DNA from: Pascua guehoae
Taxonomy: Eukaryota > Basidiomycota > Tremellomycetes > Trichosporonales > Trichosporonaceae
Direction of reading: 5' to 3'
Length of the DNA stretch: 64,000 nucleotides
NCBI GenBank assembly: GCA_001600415.1
Contig: BCJX01000002.1
Span: 1,049,476-1,113,475 of the forward strand
Within the stretch, counting starts at the first letter, position 1; each line of letters opens with the position of its first letter. Positions 22,392 to 32,392 of the stretch are shown here, in pieces. The position numbers were made by a program, and so were the translations under genes. The notes beneath the pieces were generated by a model. It did no database searches and was not told the origin of the DNA. It saw only the letters and a list, made by a program, of their open reading frames with translations.

Positions 22392-23830
22392 ATGTCGTCT
22401 CCAAAGTACGAAGGCTGGGGCGCGTTTGACAAGACGTCCACGCAGGGCAACTTCAAGTGGTTCGAGTACGAGCCCAAGAAGTTTGCTGACGACGATGTCG
22501 AGCGTGAGTATATACAGGTGTGTTGGGAAAGTCGTGAGAGTGCCACAGTGAGGCTCGAGCGAGTAGCAGTCTCACAACTTTCCCAACACACCTGCAGCTA
22601 CGGTCCTTGGCGACGTTAAGTTTGGGGCTGACATCTATAAGTCAAGATCCAGTACTGCGGTGTGTGTGCCTCGGACCACCACTGTGCTTCGTCGGGCTGG
22701 TTTGATCTCGAGGCAGCCGGGCTCTACCCGCAGGTCGTCGGCCACGAGATTGTCGGCGAGGTCATTCGCGTCGGCGACAAGGTGACGCACCTCAAGGTCG
22801 GCGACATTGCCGGTGTTGGAGCGCAGTGTGACTCGTGTCTGGAGTGCGAGTGGTGCACCAACCGTGAGTTTATCAACGAAAGGGGCTCGGTCCTGTCCTG
22901 TGTAAAAAGAATATATTGGCCATACCTCGTACCCGGCTGAGACATTAGACCGCGAGCAGTACTGCTCCGACGGCCAGGTGGGCACGTACGCCGCCCGCTT
23001 CCGCCGCGAGGGCCCAGGCAAGGGCGACAAGTCTTACGGCGGCTATGCCAACTTTTGGCGTGGTCCATCGCACTTTACCATTGCGATCCCCAAAGAGCTA
23101 GACCCTGCGGACGCCGCGCCCATGCTGTGCGGCGGCGCGACCGTCTTCTCTCCGCTGCAGCAGTATGGCGCGGGCACGACGGCCAAGGACGTCGGCATTG
23201 TCGGCGTCGGTGGGCTCGGCCACTTTGGTATCCTCTTCGCTGCCGCGATGGGCGCCAACGTCACGGCCATCTCGCACGGGACGTCCAAGGTCGACGATGC
23301 CATGAAGATGGGCGCGAAACAGGTACTCGTCAGCGGCAACGACCCCGCCGAGGCCTTCAAGGGCCACGAGCGTACCCTCGACCTCATCATTGCAACTACT
23401 AGTGAGTTATACCGCCACGAGCAACAAGCTGACTCTGCCAGGCGACCCCGACATGCCCCTGGCAGCGTACCTTTCGCTCATCCGCCCCGGGGGTTACTTT
23501 GTCCTCGTCGGTGCCGCCGAGGCCGATTCCATTCCGCGTGTGTCGGCTTTCACCTTTCTTACCTGTGAGTCGTGCAGCGCCATCCGACGCCCCACGGAAG
23601 CGCCGGCAACCAACTAACCACCAGCCAATGTACACTTTACGGGCTCGGCGATTGGGTCGCCCTCCAAGGCGATCCCAGAAATGCTCGAGTTTGCCGCAAA
23701 GCACAACATCAAGCCTTGGATCAAGCGGTGGGCCATGAGCGAGGTCAACACGGTCGTGCCCGACTTTGTCAAGAATGGTGCGCGTTACCGTAATGTTCTC
23801 GTCAACGAGCACCACGGCGGCAAGCTCTAG
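22392..23830 (+). CDS. ADH6: Zinc-dependent, probably NADP-linked alcohol dehydrogenase (Adh6/cinnamyl-ADH type)
   Basis: Five exons: 22392-22503, 22642-22863, 22949-23401, 23442-23564 and 23625-23830, giving 371 residues. Medium-chain dehydrogenase features in order: catalytic-zinc Cys46 in YCGVCASDHH, GHE in VVGHEIVGEV, the structural-zinc cysteine cluster CDSCLECEWC...REQYC, and the Rossmann glycine motif GVGGLGHFGILFAAAMGA. It ends NVLVNEHHGGKL. The family reduces aliphatic and aromatic aldehydes or oxidises alcohols, usually with NADP(H), in the cytosol. Introns 2-4 are 40-85 nt, whereas intron 1 (22504-22641) is 138 nt and mostly made of an 80-bp inverted-repeat element. Exact substrate not determinable. 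Confidence 0.93.
22515..22594. mobile_element. 80-bp inverted-repeat element inside ADH intron 1
   Basis: The ends are 25-bp inverted repeats with one mismatch, starting CAGGTGTGTTGGGAAAGT, with only ~30 bp between them. TA precedes the left end and CA follows the right. It supplies over half of intron 1 and would fold into a near-perfect hairpin in the pre-mRNA. End organisation matches the other miniature elements here. A diverged copy of the right end is recognisable at about 53910-53935. Confidence 0.72.
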
Positions 23831-25608
23831 ATTGTGGCTGGCTTAAAATCTTGCCGAGCATGGCATTGTTGGGCTTTCGGTCATCCGGCCAAGCAAGCGC
23901 GACTCGTAGAGTGACATAGAGAGGATGTGATATCGATAGTGCTGGATCCAGACAGCAGTCGTGGACGCGACCACCTTGTTGCAAAGTCGCTGGCGCACAA
24001 CGACCCCAACAGGCCGAGATCAGTGAACACCGAGCATTGGAGAGATTAATCATTACGTGAGCTGTAATAGCACCATGAAGCCGCCCGGTCCATATACCCA
24101 AAAGGTATCCTAAAGACCGTCGAGATGCCCGGGAATCTCGGCGGATTCGCTTCATGAACATGTTGCTGAGAACGCGGCTGAGAGCGTGTACTATTACACG
24201 AGCTTCTACCACACACAGGCTATACGGGAAACATGTTGCAGTGCACAATGAAGCGATGCATAGATTGAGTGCGCGACGCCAGTATATATAGAGCGTGCGC
24301 CGCGACTCGAGCGATGACTGACTCAATTGTGGAGGACGCTTAACAACAGCTGCTAGTGTCGGCTTGCTTCTCGCCACTCTGGCACCTGATAGCGAGCCAG
24401 ACCTGGAACTATTGCTATGTTGATACATCACTGTTACAGGTAGTAAGTATACTTGAGACACATTTCTTGCCCCGCTCTACATTCACCCCGGTGTCTCCCC
24501 TCTCCCCCGCGTCCGCCACAAACGCACTACCCCTCTACCCGCTCACCTCATCGTCGCCGCACTGTCCAGCTCCGAGTCTCACTCACGCACTCCCAGCTCT
24601 CTCCACGCGCATGCACCTATGTCTCTGTGGTACCTCGCGCCATCATACATGGCACTCTGCTGCAGTTACCGACTGCGTTCCTCGCTCCAGCCAGCGCACC
24701 AGTACCATCGACGCACAAGGCCACACCATCCCTAGCCTTTCCACCAAAACGGTCCACCAGCGTCACGCCCGACAATGTAACGCTTGTCACACTTACATGA
24801 CACCCAACAATCTAAACTAGCAGCCGTGTCATGTGCGTGTACAGTAGATTGGACTGACCTACTAGCCGGCGGGAACGGGAACGCGCACCGCCACGGTAGA
24901 TTTACTATAGAACCTCCCGCGCTGCCTTGTAATGTCACTCGCTTCACCGTTGCTCCGTTTCGTTTCCGCACAGCTCCAGATATCTTCAGCGGCTAGGATC
25001 GGAATGCAATGTACGAGCAGGCGCCGATGACGTGGCGAAATGAACAATGAACATACGATGTGGTGACCACACCCAACCCAAGTCACACGTCCAACTCAAA
25101 CAGAACCAGACACCCCCTACGCGGGGGGTCCTAGATTGGATGCAACGCGACGCGTGCCCTGGTCGAGATGAACAGGCGTGCGCGTAACAGCGGATATTCT
25201 CCACAGCAGTTTCGACGGTGTAGAAAGACGGCCGGGGGTGTTTCAAGGCAATGCGCCGCGGCGTGTCTGACCGAGTTATCGCACCAGCGTGGTCAACCTA
25301 CGTCCTTCACCACGGTAGTTGGTATCCCGAGCCAGGCTTACAGACAACGCAGACAGGGGCCAAGGGGTACGCAGGAACGCCTGACGCCAACGAGCATCGG
25401 CATCGCACCCAGTGTGCTGCTGGCCTCTGGCCGCTGGCCAGCTGCCACACGCACAACGCCGCCACGTGTCATATTCCCGCCGGGGCCCCGTCCACACTCT
25501 CCCCCTTACCATCGTCGCCACCACCCCGCTGCGTCCGTCACCTCACCTCACCACTCGCCAGTAATCCACACCCCCACACCCACACCCACACCACACTCGC
25601 TACCACCA
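23831..25608. other. Intergenic, no gene supported
   Basis: About 1.8 kb between ADH and EMC7. TATATATA at 24283-24290 is followed by a C/T-rich stretch (24450-24740) that looks like a transcript leader, but the only frame there (24356-24820) lacks family signal or splice logic. A non-coding or very short transcript is possible. The last ~100 bases before 25609 are CACACC-rich. Confidence 0.5.
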
Positions 25609-27677
25609 ATGCGCATCCCGTCTCTCTGGTACGTCGTCCCCGTGACAAGGCTGACGGCAGCGCGCTGGCGCTCCTCGCGATGCCTGCTGCGGCGCTGGAT
25701 CTGGCTGGCCGTTTGGTGCCGAATGCGTACATGAGTGAGTCCCGTCCGTCCCAGTCCTAGTTCTTGTCCCAGTCCCCGTCCTCGTCCTAGTTTCTGGGCC
25801 TAGTTTCTGGGCCTAGTCTCTGGGCCTACACCACCCGATACATGATGAGAAACATAACCTTCTTCTTCACTCCCGAACACGCGTGTCGTGACGAGAAACC
25901 GTTAATATGCCAAGTCCGTTCTGAACCCCCCTCGAGGCTGCTCTCGCGCACAGCTGCATGCCCCGCTCTGCCCGTTGCAGCCTCGAGGACACTCGTACAC
26001 TCGTGCACGTTTTGCCATACTGTTTGACTCTGCTAAACACAGACGCGTCGGGGCTCCCGCTCGAGGCCCGCGTCGAGCTCGACTTTGGCGCAAGGTCGAC
26101 ACGCTTCCGCGCCGACGGGTCGTTTGTCATGTACGTCTTTTTTGCTGGGGGGGGGGGGCAGGTGGCTGACGGACAGTTTGGATGTGGCGCCCGGACAGCA
26201 TGTGGTGCAGCCTGTTATTCCGGGGGTTGTTGCTTCTTCGGTGCGTTGTGTTGTGTCGTGTCGTTTGGGTCGTTTGGTGTTGTCGGTGTGCGTGGTGTCG
26301 CTGGTGTTGCTGGTGTTGCTGGTGTCGCTGGTGTCGTGGATGTCGTTGGTGTCGTTGGTGTCGTTGGTGTCGTTGATGTCGTTGGTGTCGTTGGTGTGGT
26401 TGGAGTCGTTGATGCCGTCGATGGCGTTGATGGCGTTGATGTCGTTGATGGCGTTGGCGCTGATGGCGCTGATGTCGTTGATGGCGTTGGCGCTGATGTC
26501 GCCCTTTGGAGTACTGCGCGTGACGCGCTGGGTATCGCTCGGTGTCAAGCTTGCATCCCGGCGTGCCCACTGTCGAGGCAGTAGGGCAGGCGGTCTCACG
26601 ACGAAGGCAAGACGGAGTGTCTCACGGCGTGATGCCGACTCGCCTTGCTGTCTCTGAGCTGTGGAGAAAGACGGTATGAGGCATCTCCCAGAGAGGTGTG
26701 TCTCCTAGTGACTCTCTTGCTGCCCATGCAGAGGTTATCTCTTCGCTGTGGAACAGCAGGGGAAAACTAAGCATCTCACAACCTGGAGATTGCACCGCCA
26801 AGGAGACATTCACCACGACACTAGGATCCCTCATCCACAACACGAGGATCCCATTCCCACATAACACAAGGAGACACTCTAACGCCCAGCTCATTGTCAC
26901 TGTTCCCGAAGAAGGAACACCACATGTCCAGTCCTTCTTCCTCGGCCGTAAACCTCTGCCCATCTCGTCGCCCGGCCAAGCGTACCCTCTCAACGTAGTC
27001 GTGTTTGGCCCACAAGACTACTACACACCGCCACCAGGCATGAACATGCTCGCCATGCTCAAGTCGCCAATGGTTCTGTTGATGATTGGCAGTGCCGCCA
27101 TGGCGCTTCTTCTGCCGTATCTCCAGGTGCGTAACTGAGGCTTTTGAATATGACGCCGCGGATGCTATTCGGCCCACTTCTATCTCTGCAAACAGCTGAC
27201 ACGCTTGCAGGAGTCGCTCGAGGCGGACCCAGAGCTCTTGGCAGAGTACAACTCGACGCGCAAGAAGATGCAGCTTGACAAGTCGCCTTCAGACTGGAGC
27301 GAGTCGTAAGTCGGGGCAGCAGGCGTGACTGGACACCTTGACCGTGCCTCGTGACTGCCATTGGCCACTGGGTAGTGAGCCCGGCACCATGGGCATGGCG
27401 TTGTTGTTTTGTACATGACGAAACCGAAACAGCGAAACAGGCCGATCCAGACACGCGGGTGCCTGTTTCCTGTTACAGGGGCATTGTTTGCTGGTTTGCT
27501 GACACAAACAGTCTTGCCAGCCGGCTCGCGGGCCCAAACAGCACCGGCGTTCAGACCGCCGAGAGCGGCGGAGGTGTCGTCGGCGGCGGCGGTGCTGGCA
27601 GCGGGGCTGGAACGCCGCGCACCGCCACCTCCTCGGCGGTGAGGGGCCATGGGAAACGTGGCGGCAAGCGGCGATAG
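25609..27677 (+). CDS. EMC7: ER membrane protein complex subunit 7
   Basis: Seven exons: 25609-25628, 25661-25734, 26043-26130, 26177-26240, 26890-27126, 27211-27305 and 27512-27677, giving 247 residues, near the family's usual ~240. EMC inserts tail-anchored and multi-pass proteins into the ER; subunit 7 has a luminal beta-sandwich and one membrane helix. Seen in order: a signal peptide made by joining a 20-nt exon across a 32-nt intron (MRIPSLC-ALALLAMPAAA), the luminal domain with VELDFGARS...FRADGSFVI and LDVAPGQHVVQ, the pre-membrane DYYTPPPGMN, the helix LKSPMVLLMIGSAAMALLLPYL, and a basic Gly-rich tail ending GHGKRGGKRR. Phases agree at all six junctions. Intron 4 (26241-26889, 649 nt) is far larger than the smallest introns and holds a minisatellite; intron 2 is 308 nt. 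Confidence 0.87.
25795..25829 (+). repeat. Short tandem repeat in EMC7 intron 2
   Basis: Three near-identical copies of a 15-base unit, CTAGTTTCTGGGCCT, lie in tandem in the 308-nt second intron. Confidence 0.7.
26271..26508 (+). repeat. GTTGGTGTC/GTTGATGGC minisatellite in EMC7 intron 4
   Basis: About 240 bases of imperfect 9-12 base units built from GTC, GTT and GAT triplets. It keeps long open frames on both strands (Val/Gly-rich on plus, Asn/Asp/Ile on minus), which are artefacts of the triplet period. Splice phase and EMC7 alignment place it wholly inside intron 4. Confidence 0.8.
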
Positions 27678-28920
27678 TCGCCGAGTGTTAGAGGATGGCA
27701 AGGAGGCTATGTTGGACGAGCCCTAGTGTGTAGCGTTGGATAATGCATCGGTTTTGCACTGCACTGGATGGGTGGGATAGGGGCTGAGACGCGCCGCGTT
27801 CCCGGGACCTGGCGCGAGGGGTCGTGTCGGGGGGTTGGGAGAGTGGTGCCTTGGGAAAATGTTTGATGGTTGAAGTTGGGCTGATTGATGGTGGTTATCA
27901 GCCCAGGCCAGGCCGGTGTGGGCGGTGCAGTGAGCATCCAGGAGATCAAGAGGAGGGAGGGAGGGGTTTGGGTGAGGGGAATATGTCTGGAAAAGCACAC
28001 CCAGTATGTATGCCATGCAGGCATGCCAGGCAGACCAGGTTTTGGGCCCTGAAGCCCGCCTCTAGGGGCCCGATCCCATTTTTGCATCCAACTCCCTACG
28101 GTACTACAGTGCAAGGGAAATTCACACCCATGCCACCCACTGACGCAGGCACAGGCGCCCTGCTACGCGGTCCCATCTGCTGTACCCACCCGCCTGGCGC
28201 ACGCGGCCATAGCGCGCACGCGCGAGCGAGCGTGAGGCTAGGAGGCTGTCCTTTGCTTTATGGCCATCGTGGTCTGGAGTCGTACGGTACGGTACCGTAC
28301 GGCGGCATGGCAGCAGCCGCGCCACAGCACTGCATTTCCATTAACCAATTGCTCTCCTTCGTCGCCGCTACTGCACCCACCATCCACCATCCACCCTCAT
28401 CCTCCATCCACATCCTCCATCCCATCCCACCACCACCACCACCTCACCTCCTCCCGTTACATCCCCTACTAGCCTCGTCTCTAGTTTAATCATCCCCCCC
28501 CCCTCCCCCTGTCTCCCACACATTCCCTCCCTTCTTCTTCAACACTTGTTCTTTTCCACTCCATCTTCAACAAACAACCCAACCACCGAATACTCGCCTT
28601 CTCTCTCCCACCCATACCCGACCCACCCCGCCTGCACTCCCCGCACGTCCTCGATCTCACAACAAGCCACGTCGTGACGCGCCCGCGTGCCCCTGCTTCT
28701 TTGTTCACCTATTCGACAAAACCCAGTGCTGTGCACCCTCGCTCTCACTCCACTCGAGCCGTCCGCGCTTCGTCCCCCGTCGTCCATCCGTGGTTCTTTG
28801 CCGCCCGCTCAACCGCGCGATTCGTGCTCGCTTTCGGTCCTTTGAGCAGCTGCTACTGCACCTTGTTCACCACCACACAAACTACCTACCCCATTCCCCT
28901 TCACCCCCGCCAACTTCACC
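27678..28920. other. Intergenic and long pyrimidine-rich leader of the syntaxin gene
   Basis: No gene seen. A 16-base palindrome CGTACGGTACCGTACG lies near 28283-28300. From ~28330 to 28920 the plus strand is strongly C/T-rich with few purines, typical of long 5' leaders of highly expressed tremellomycete genes, and leads directly to the syntaxin ATG. Confidence 0.55.
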
Positions 28921-30779
28921 ATGGCTCGCAATAGGCTTCAGCAGAACGTGCGTAACCTCCCCCCCGTCCACTCTCCGTGCGACCATAACTGACAGAGCAG
29001 GACAGCTCGTACGCGTGAGTATCCCAGCCATGTTGCCGATTTCTTGCGCTCGTGCTCGTGCTCGTGCTTGCTCTCGGCCTCTAGGCAGAGCAGTTTGCAG
29101 TGTGCTCTTGCTCTGAACTGTGCGGTGGTGTAACGGTGGCATGCGGCCGCGTTCCCACACGACTACTGCTGTTGGCGGCGGAAGGGGATGCGCGGCCGGT
29201 ACCAAGAGAAGGAGATGCGCGCGAGCTGCTCCCAAGGCCCCTCCCTCACTCCCTCCCTTTGGTCACACCACCGCCCAGTGCTGGTTTTTCTCATCTCATC
29301 CACAGGCAGCTTACGTCCAGCGACCCGTCGGTCCCGTCTGGTAACCCGTACGCCCAGGGCGGCGGCGGCGGCTACGGCCAGTACCCCCCCACTGGCGGCT
29401 ACAACGACACGGCCTATGGCCAGCAGCAGCACTATGCCGCTGGTGGCCCCCCCGCAAACGGCAATGGCGCGGGCGACTTCTGGTCCGAGCTCACAGCCAC
29501 CAACGCCCTTCTGGACGGCATGGAGCGCAAGATCCAGGAGATCCAGCAGGCCCACATGCAGATCCTGGTAAGTTTGCAACACAGTCATGCAGGGCGGGCG
29601 GCACGTGCAGCGCAAAAAAACCGACGAGGTGTTGCTGCTGGAACTGTTACCGGTGAACGCTACCTTGGGGCTATTTGCACTCCAGCACCGCCCCGCCCCG
29701 TCTTGCGGGTGGCGAAACGGATGTGGCTGGCGAGGGACTGCATCACCGCTTGTGGCGTCCCGCCCTTCGGGCCCCGAACCCAGAGGGATGCTTGCGCTGC
29801 TCGTCGCGGATGCTACGCGGACTGGTGCTTGCGTCGCCGTCCAGTGGCCGAGGGACCCCGGTGCCGATGACGACGCCGATCGCCGGGCTCGAAAATTATT
29901 TCATACCCGCCCCACATCCGAGCATGTCGGCTTTTGTTGTGGCCGCGTTCGTTGCTACAGTGCTGACTGCAGAACTCGACCGACAACAATGCGATTGCCA
30001 ATGCGGACAGGACGGCCGCCGAGGCAAAGGAGATGCGCGCAGACTGCAAGGATGCCATCCAGCGACTGTTCAATGCGGCAAAGGGCAACCCCAAGCAAAA
30101 GACCCAGGCCAACACGGCCAAGCAGCGCTTCACCAGGCTGCTCGAGGAGCACCAGACCATTGAAAAGAACTACCGTCAGAAGACCAAGGAGCGCGCCGAG
30201 CGCCAGTACCGCATCGTCAAGCCCGACGCCACCGACGAAGAAGTCCGCGAGGTCATTGAGAGCGACAACCCGCAGGTCTTTGCCCAGGCCCTGCTCAACT
30301 CGAACCGATACGGCGCCGCGCGCGGCGCGTACCGCGAGGTCCAGGAGCGTCATGCCGAGATCCAGAAGATTGAAAAGACCATGACCGAACTCGCCCAGAT
30401 GTTCCAGGAGCTGTCCATGCTCGTCGAGCAGCAGGACGAGGCCATTCGGGAAGTCGAGACCACGACGCAGCGCGTCCACCAGGACGTCGAGGGCGGGTGA
30501 GTACGAGGCAAGGACAGCCCTGTTGGGCTGTAGGCACATGAAATGGCCAGCTAACGTCTCAGTAACCTCGAGCTCGACGGCGCCATCGGCAAGGCCCGTG
30601 CTGCGCGGAAAAAGAAGATTATCTGCGTCATCATCCTGGGTGAGTTTGGCTGGGCATGACTGTTTGATACGCCAAGACACAACGCTGACGCCCCCGCAGT
30701 CATCATCCTTATCGTTGTGGCTGCTATTCTTGCGGGTGTCCTCGCCACGAAGTTGAACCAGAACAACGACAACAAGTAA
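28921..30779 (+). CDS. SSO1: Plasma-membrane t-SNARE syntaxin (Sso1/2 type)
   Basis: Six exons: 28921-28947, 29001-29014, 29306-29567, 29973-30496, 30563-30639 and 30700-30779, giving 327 residues. Syntaxins of this type pair with Sec9 and Snc1/2 for exocytic fusion. The N-terminus has a Gly/Tyr/Gln-rich low-complexity stretch (GGGGGYGQYPPTGGYND), followed by the Habc bundle from FWSELTATNALLDGMERK, the SNARE helix from IEKTMTELAQMFQELSMLVEQQ with its zero-layer Gln, a basic ARKKKK-type juxtamembrane segment and the tail anchor VIILIVVAAILAGVLATKL. Exon 2 is only 14 nt. Introns 2 (291 nt) and 3 (405 nt) are long for this locus. Every junction keeps frame. Confidence 0.92.
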
Positions 30780-32392
30780 ACGCCGTCACGGGCCGGCCCG
30801 GGGGCTGGACCACTGTGTTGTCCTGTACGGCGTTTCGCCCAGGTCACGCCATTGTCCCGCCGGTCTCCCCCACGCCCCCACCCCCCCTTTGGCCAAGGGC
30901 CGACAATAGACCAGTCCTTCGACGTCCCAGCCCTGGCCGTGATACCCTTTTTTGCCATCCCACTGCCATCTCACCCCTAATCGCGAGTGGTGGTGTGGGC
31001 GGCCATGGCGTGTTCCGTAGCTTACCCCCCGAGGTAAGACCCCCGTAGTCGTGCTGTACATGCAGATATCCTGTTCGTTTTTAGCTGTCACCCGAGCTGC
31101 GTAAGGGGGCTGAGGACGCTCGTGCCGTGTGGCGTACTGTACTGTACATTTTGAGCGCCAAGCAAGTTGCGCTGTGTTGTTCTGGGTTGGTTGAGGCTAC
31201 TCCCGGCCCGTTCCGTAGGGTGGGCCACGCCACCCACCACCGAGTCTGTTTGAGGTGTGGGTTGGTTGAGATGGACGGGTGGACCCGCCCTGAACAAGTT
31301 AGTCGCGTCTTTAGCCGCTTCTGCTTTGCATTGTCACTTTTGCAGCTGACACAGCGCAGGCGCAGGCGGTTAGAGCACGCGCAGCAGTACCAGTGGTACT
31401 GCCACTAGTACTGCGGCCATGCCATGTGGGCTGCGGTGATCGTTGTTTCTCGCTAATTGCCGCGCTGCGCAGCGCGCAGCATCGATCCGCCGTAGAGAGC
31501 GATGCGGCAAGTGCATGGGGGGCAATCCTGGGCTGTGGTTGGTTGATGCCCTGGATGGTGGCGCCACCCAGCCCAGTGGCATTCAGCGTACCAGCAGTGT
31601 GGTTGGTGGTTTTGGGTGGTACAGGCACTGTACTAGAGTAGCACTGGACGATGACGTCTGCGGAGGTGACCGAATGGATGGATGGATCGAGGCAGGCCAA
31701 GACAGACAGACTGCAAAGAAGTCGAAACCGCAGTCGCGTGAGCTCTTACTTGCTCGTGTCTTTGCCCGCCGTCCCGCCGTCCTTGTCTCGTATAAGAATC
31801 CACACAACGGCGCAATTCTCTCCTTCTCTTCTTCACACCTGTCAACGCCTAGAACCCCAGCGCCCCCCGTTACATCCCGTCCCGTCCCATCGGTATCGAC
31901 AGTTATCGCCATCGGCACGGTTGCAGTCGGATTTTTTCAGTGACGCGTAACGCAAGCCCCCCCCCCCCCCTCCCTCGTCGGTCGCCTCCACCACAAGTGT
32001 CCACCCCTGCGTCTGCTCGACAGTACCTGCACCCGCAGTCCCAGTTGCCAGTTGGCCAGCCAGTTTGGCCCTGCGTTTGCCTCTCCCTGCCTGGCTCTCC
32101 CTGCCTCCCTGTGGGGTGTGTCGCATCCATCCAGTGAACCTCCCCCCACCGTCCTATCCTTTGGGCATCCTTTACCGTCAGTCGCCGTCGGTATCGTCTG
32201 TCTGTTCCATCTCGCCTTTACCATTGCCTTTTGCCATTTTTTTTTTCCTCCGCCTTGCTTCTCTCCCTTCGGCCACCCCGGGCGACCCATAGCCACTAGC
32301 CACTTTTGCCCGCTCGCCGTTTCCACTCTCCTTATCCCACCTTCAAACACACCACAACCACCACCACCACCACCCCAAGCCGCGCCCCCGCC
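30780..32392. other. Intergenic upstream of the ABC transporter
   Basis: No gene seen. It contains a near-perfect inverted repeat GCAGTACCA-G-TGGTACTGC near 31384-31403, a TATAAG-like box near 31793, a C14 run (31957-31970) and a C/T-rich leader running to the ATG at 32393. Confidence 0.55.

Noticed and set aside
24055..24208. Imperfect inverted repeat around CATGAAGC...GCTTCATG
   Set aside because: Outer arms align only with several gaps and no target duplication, so it is not distinguishable from chance.
26033..26599. Asn/Asp/Ile repeat protein on minus and Val/Gly repeat protein on plus
   Set aside because: Both are the triplet-period minisatellite inside EMC7 intron 4. Splice phases place it outside coding sequence.
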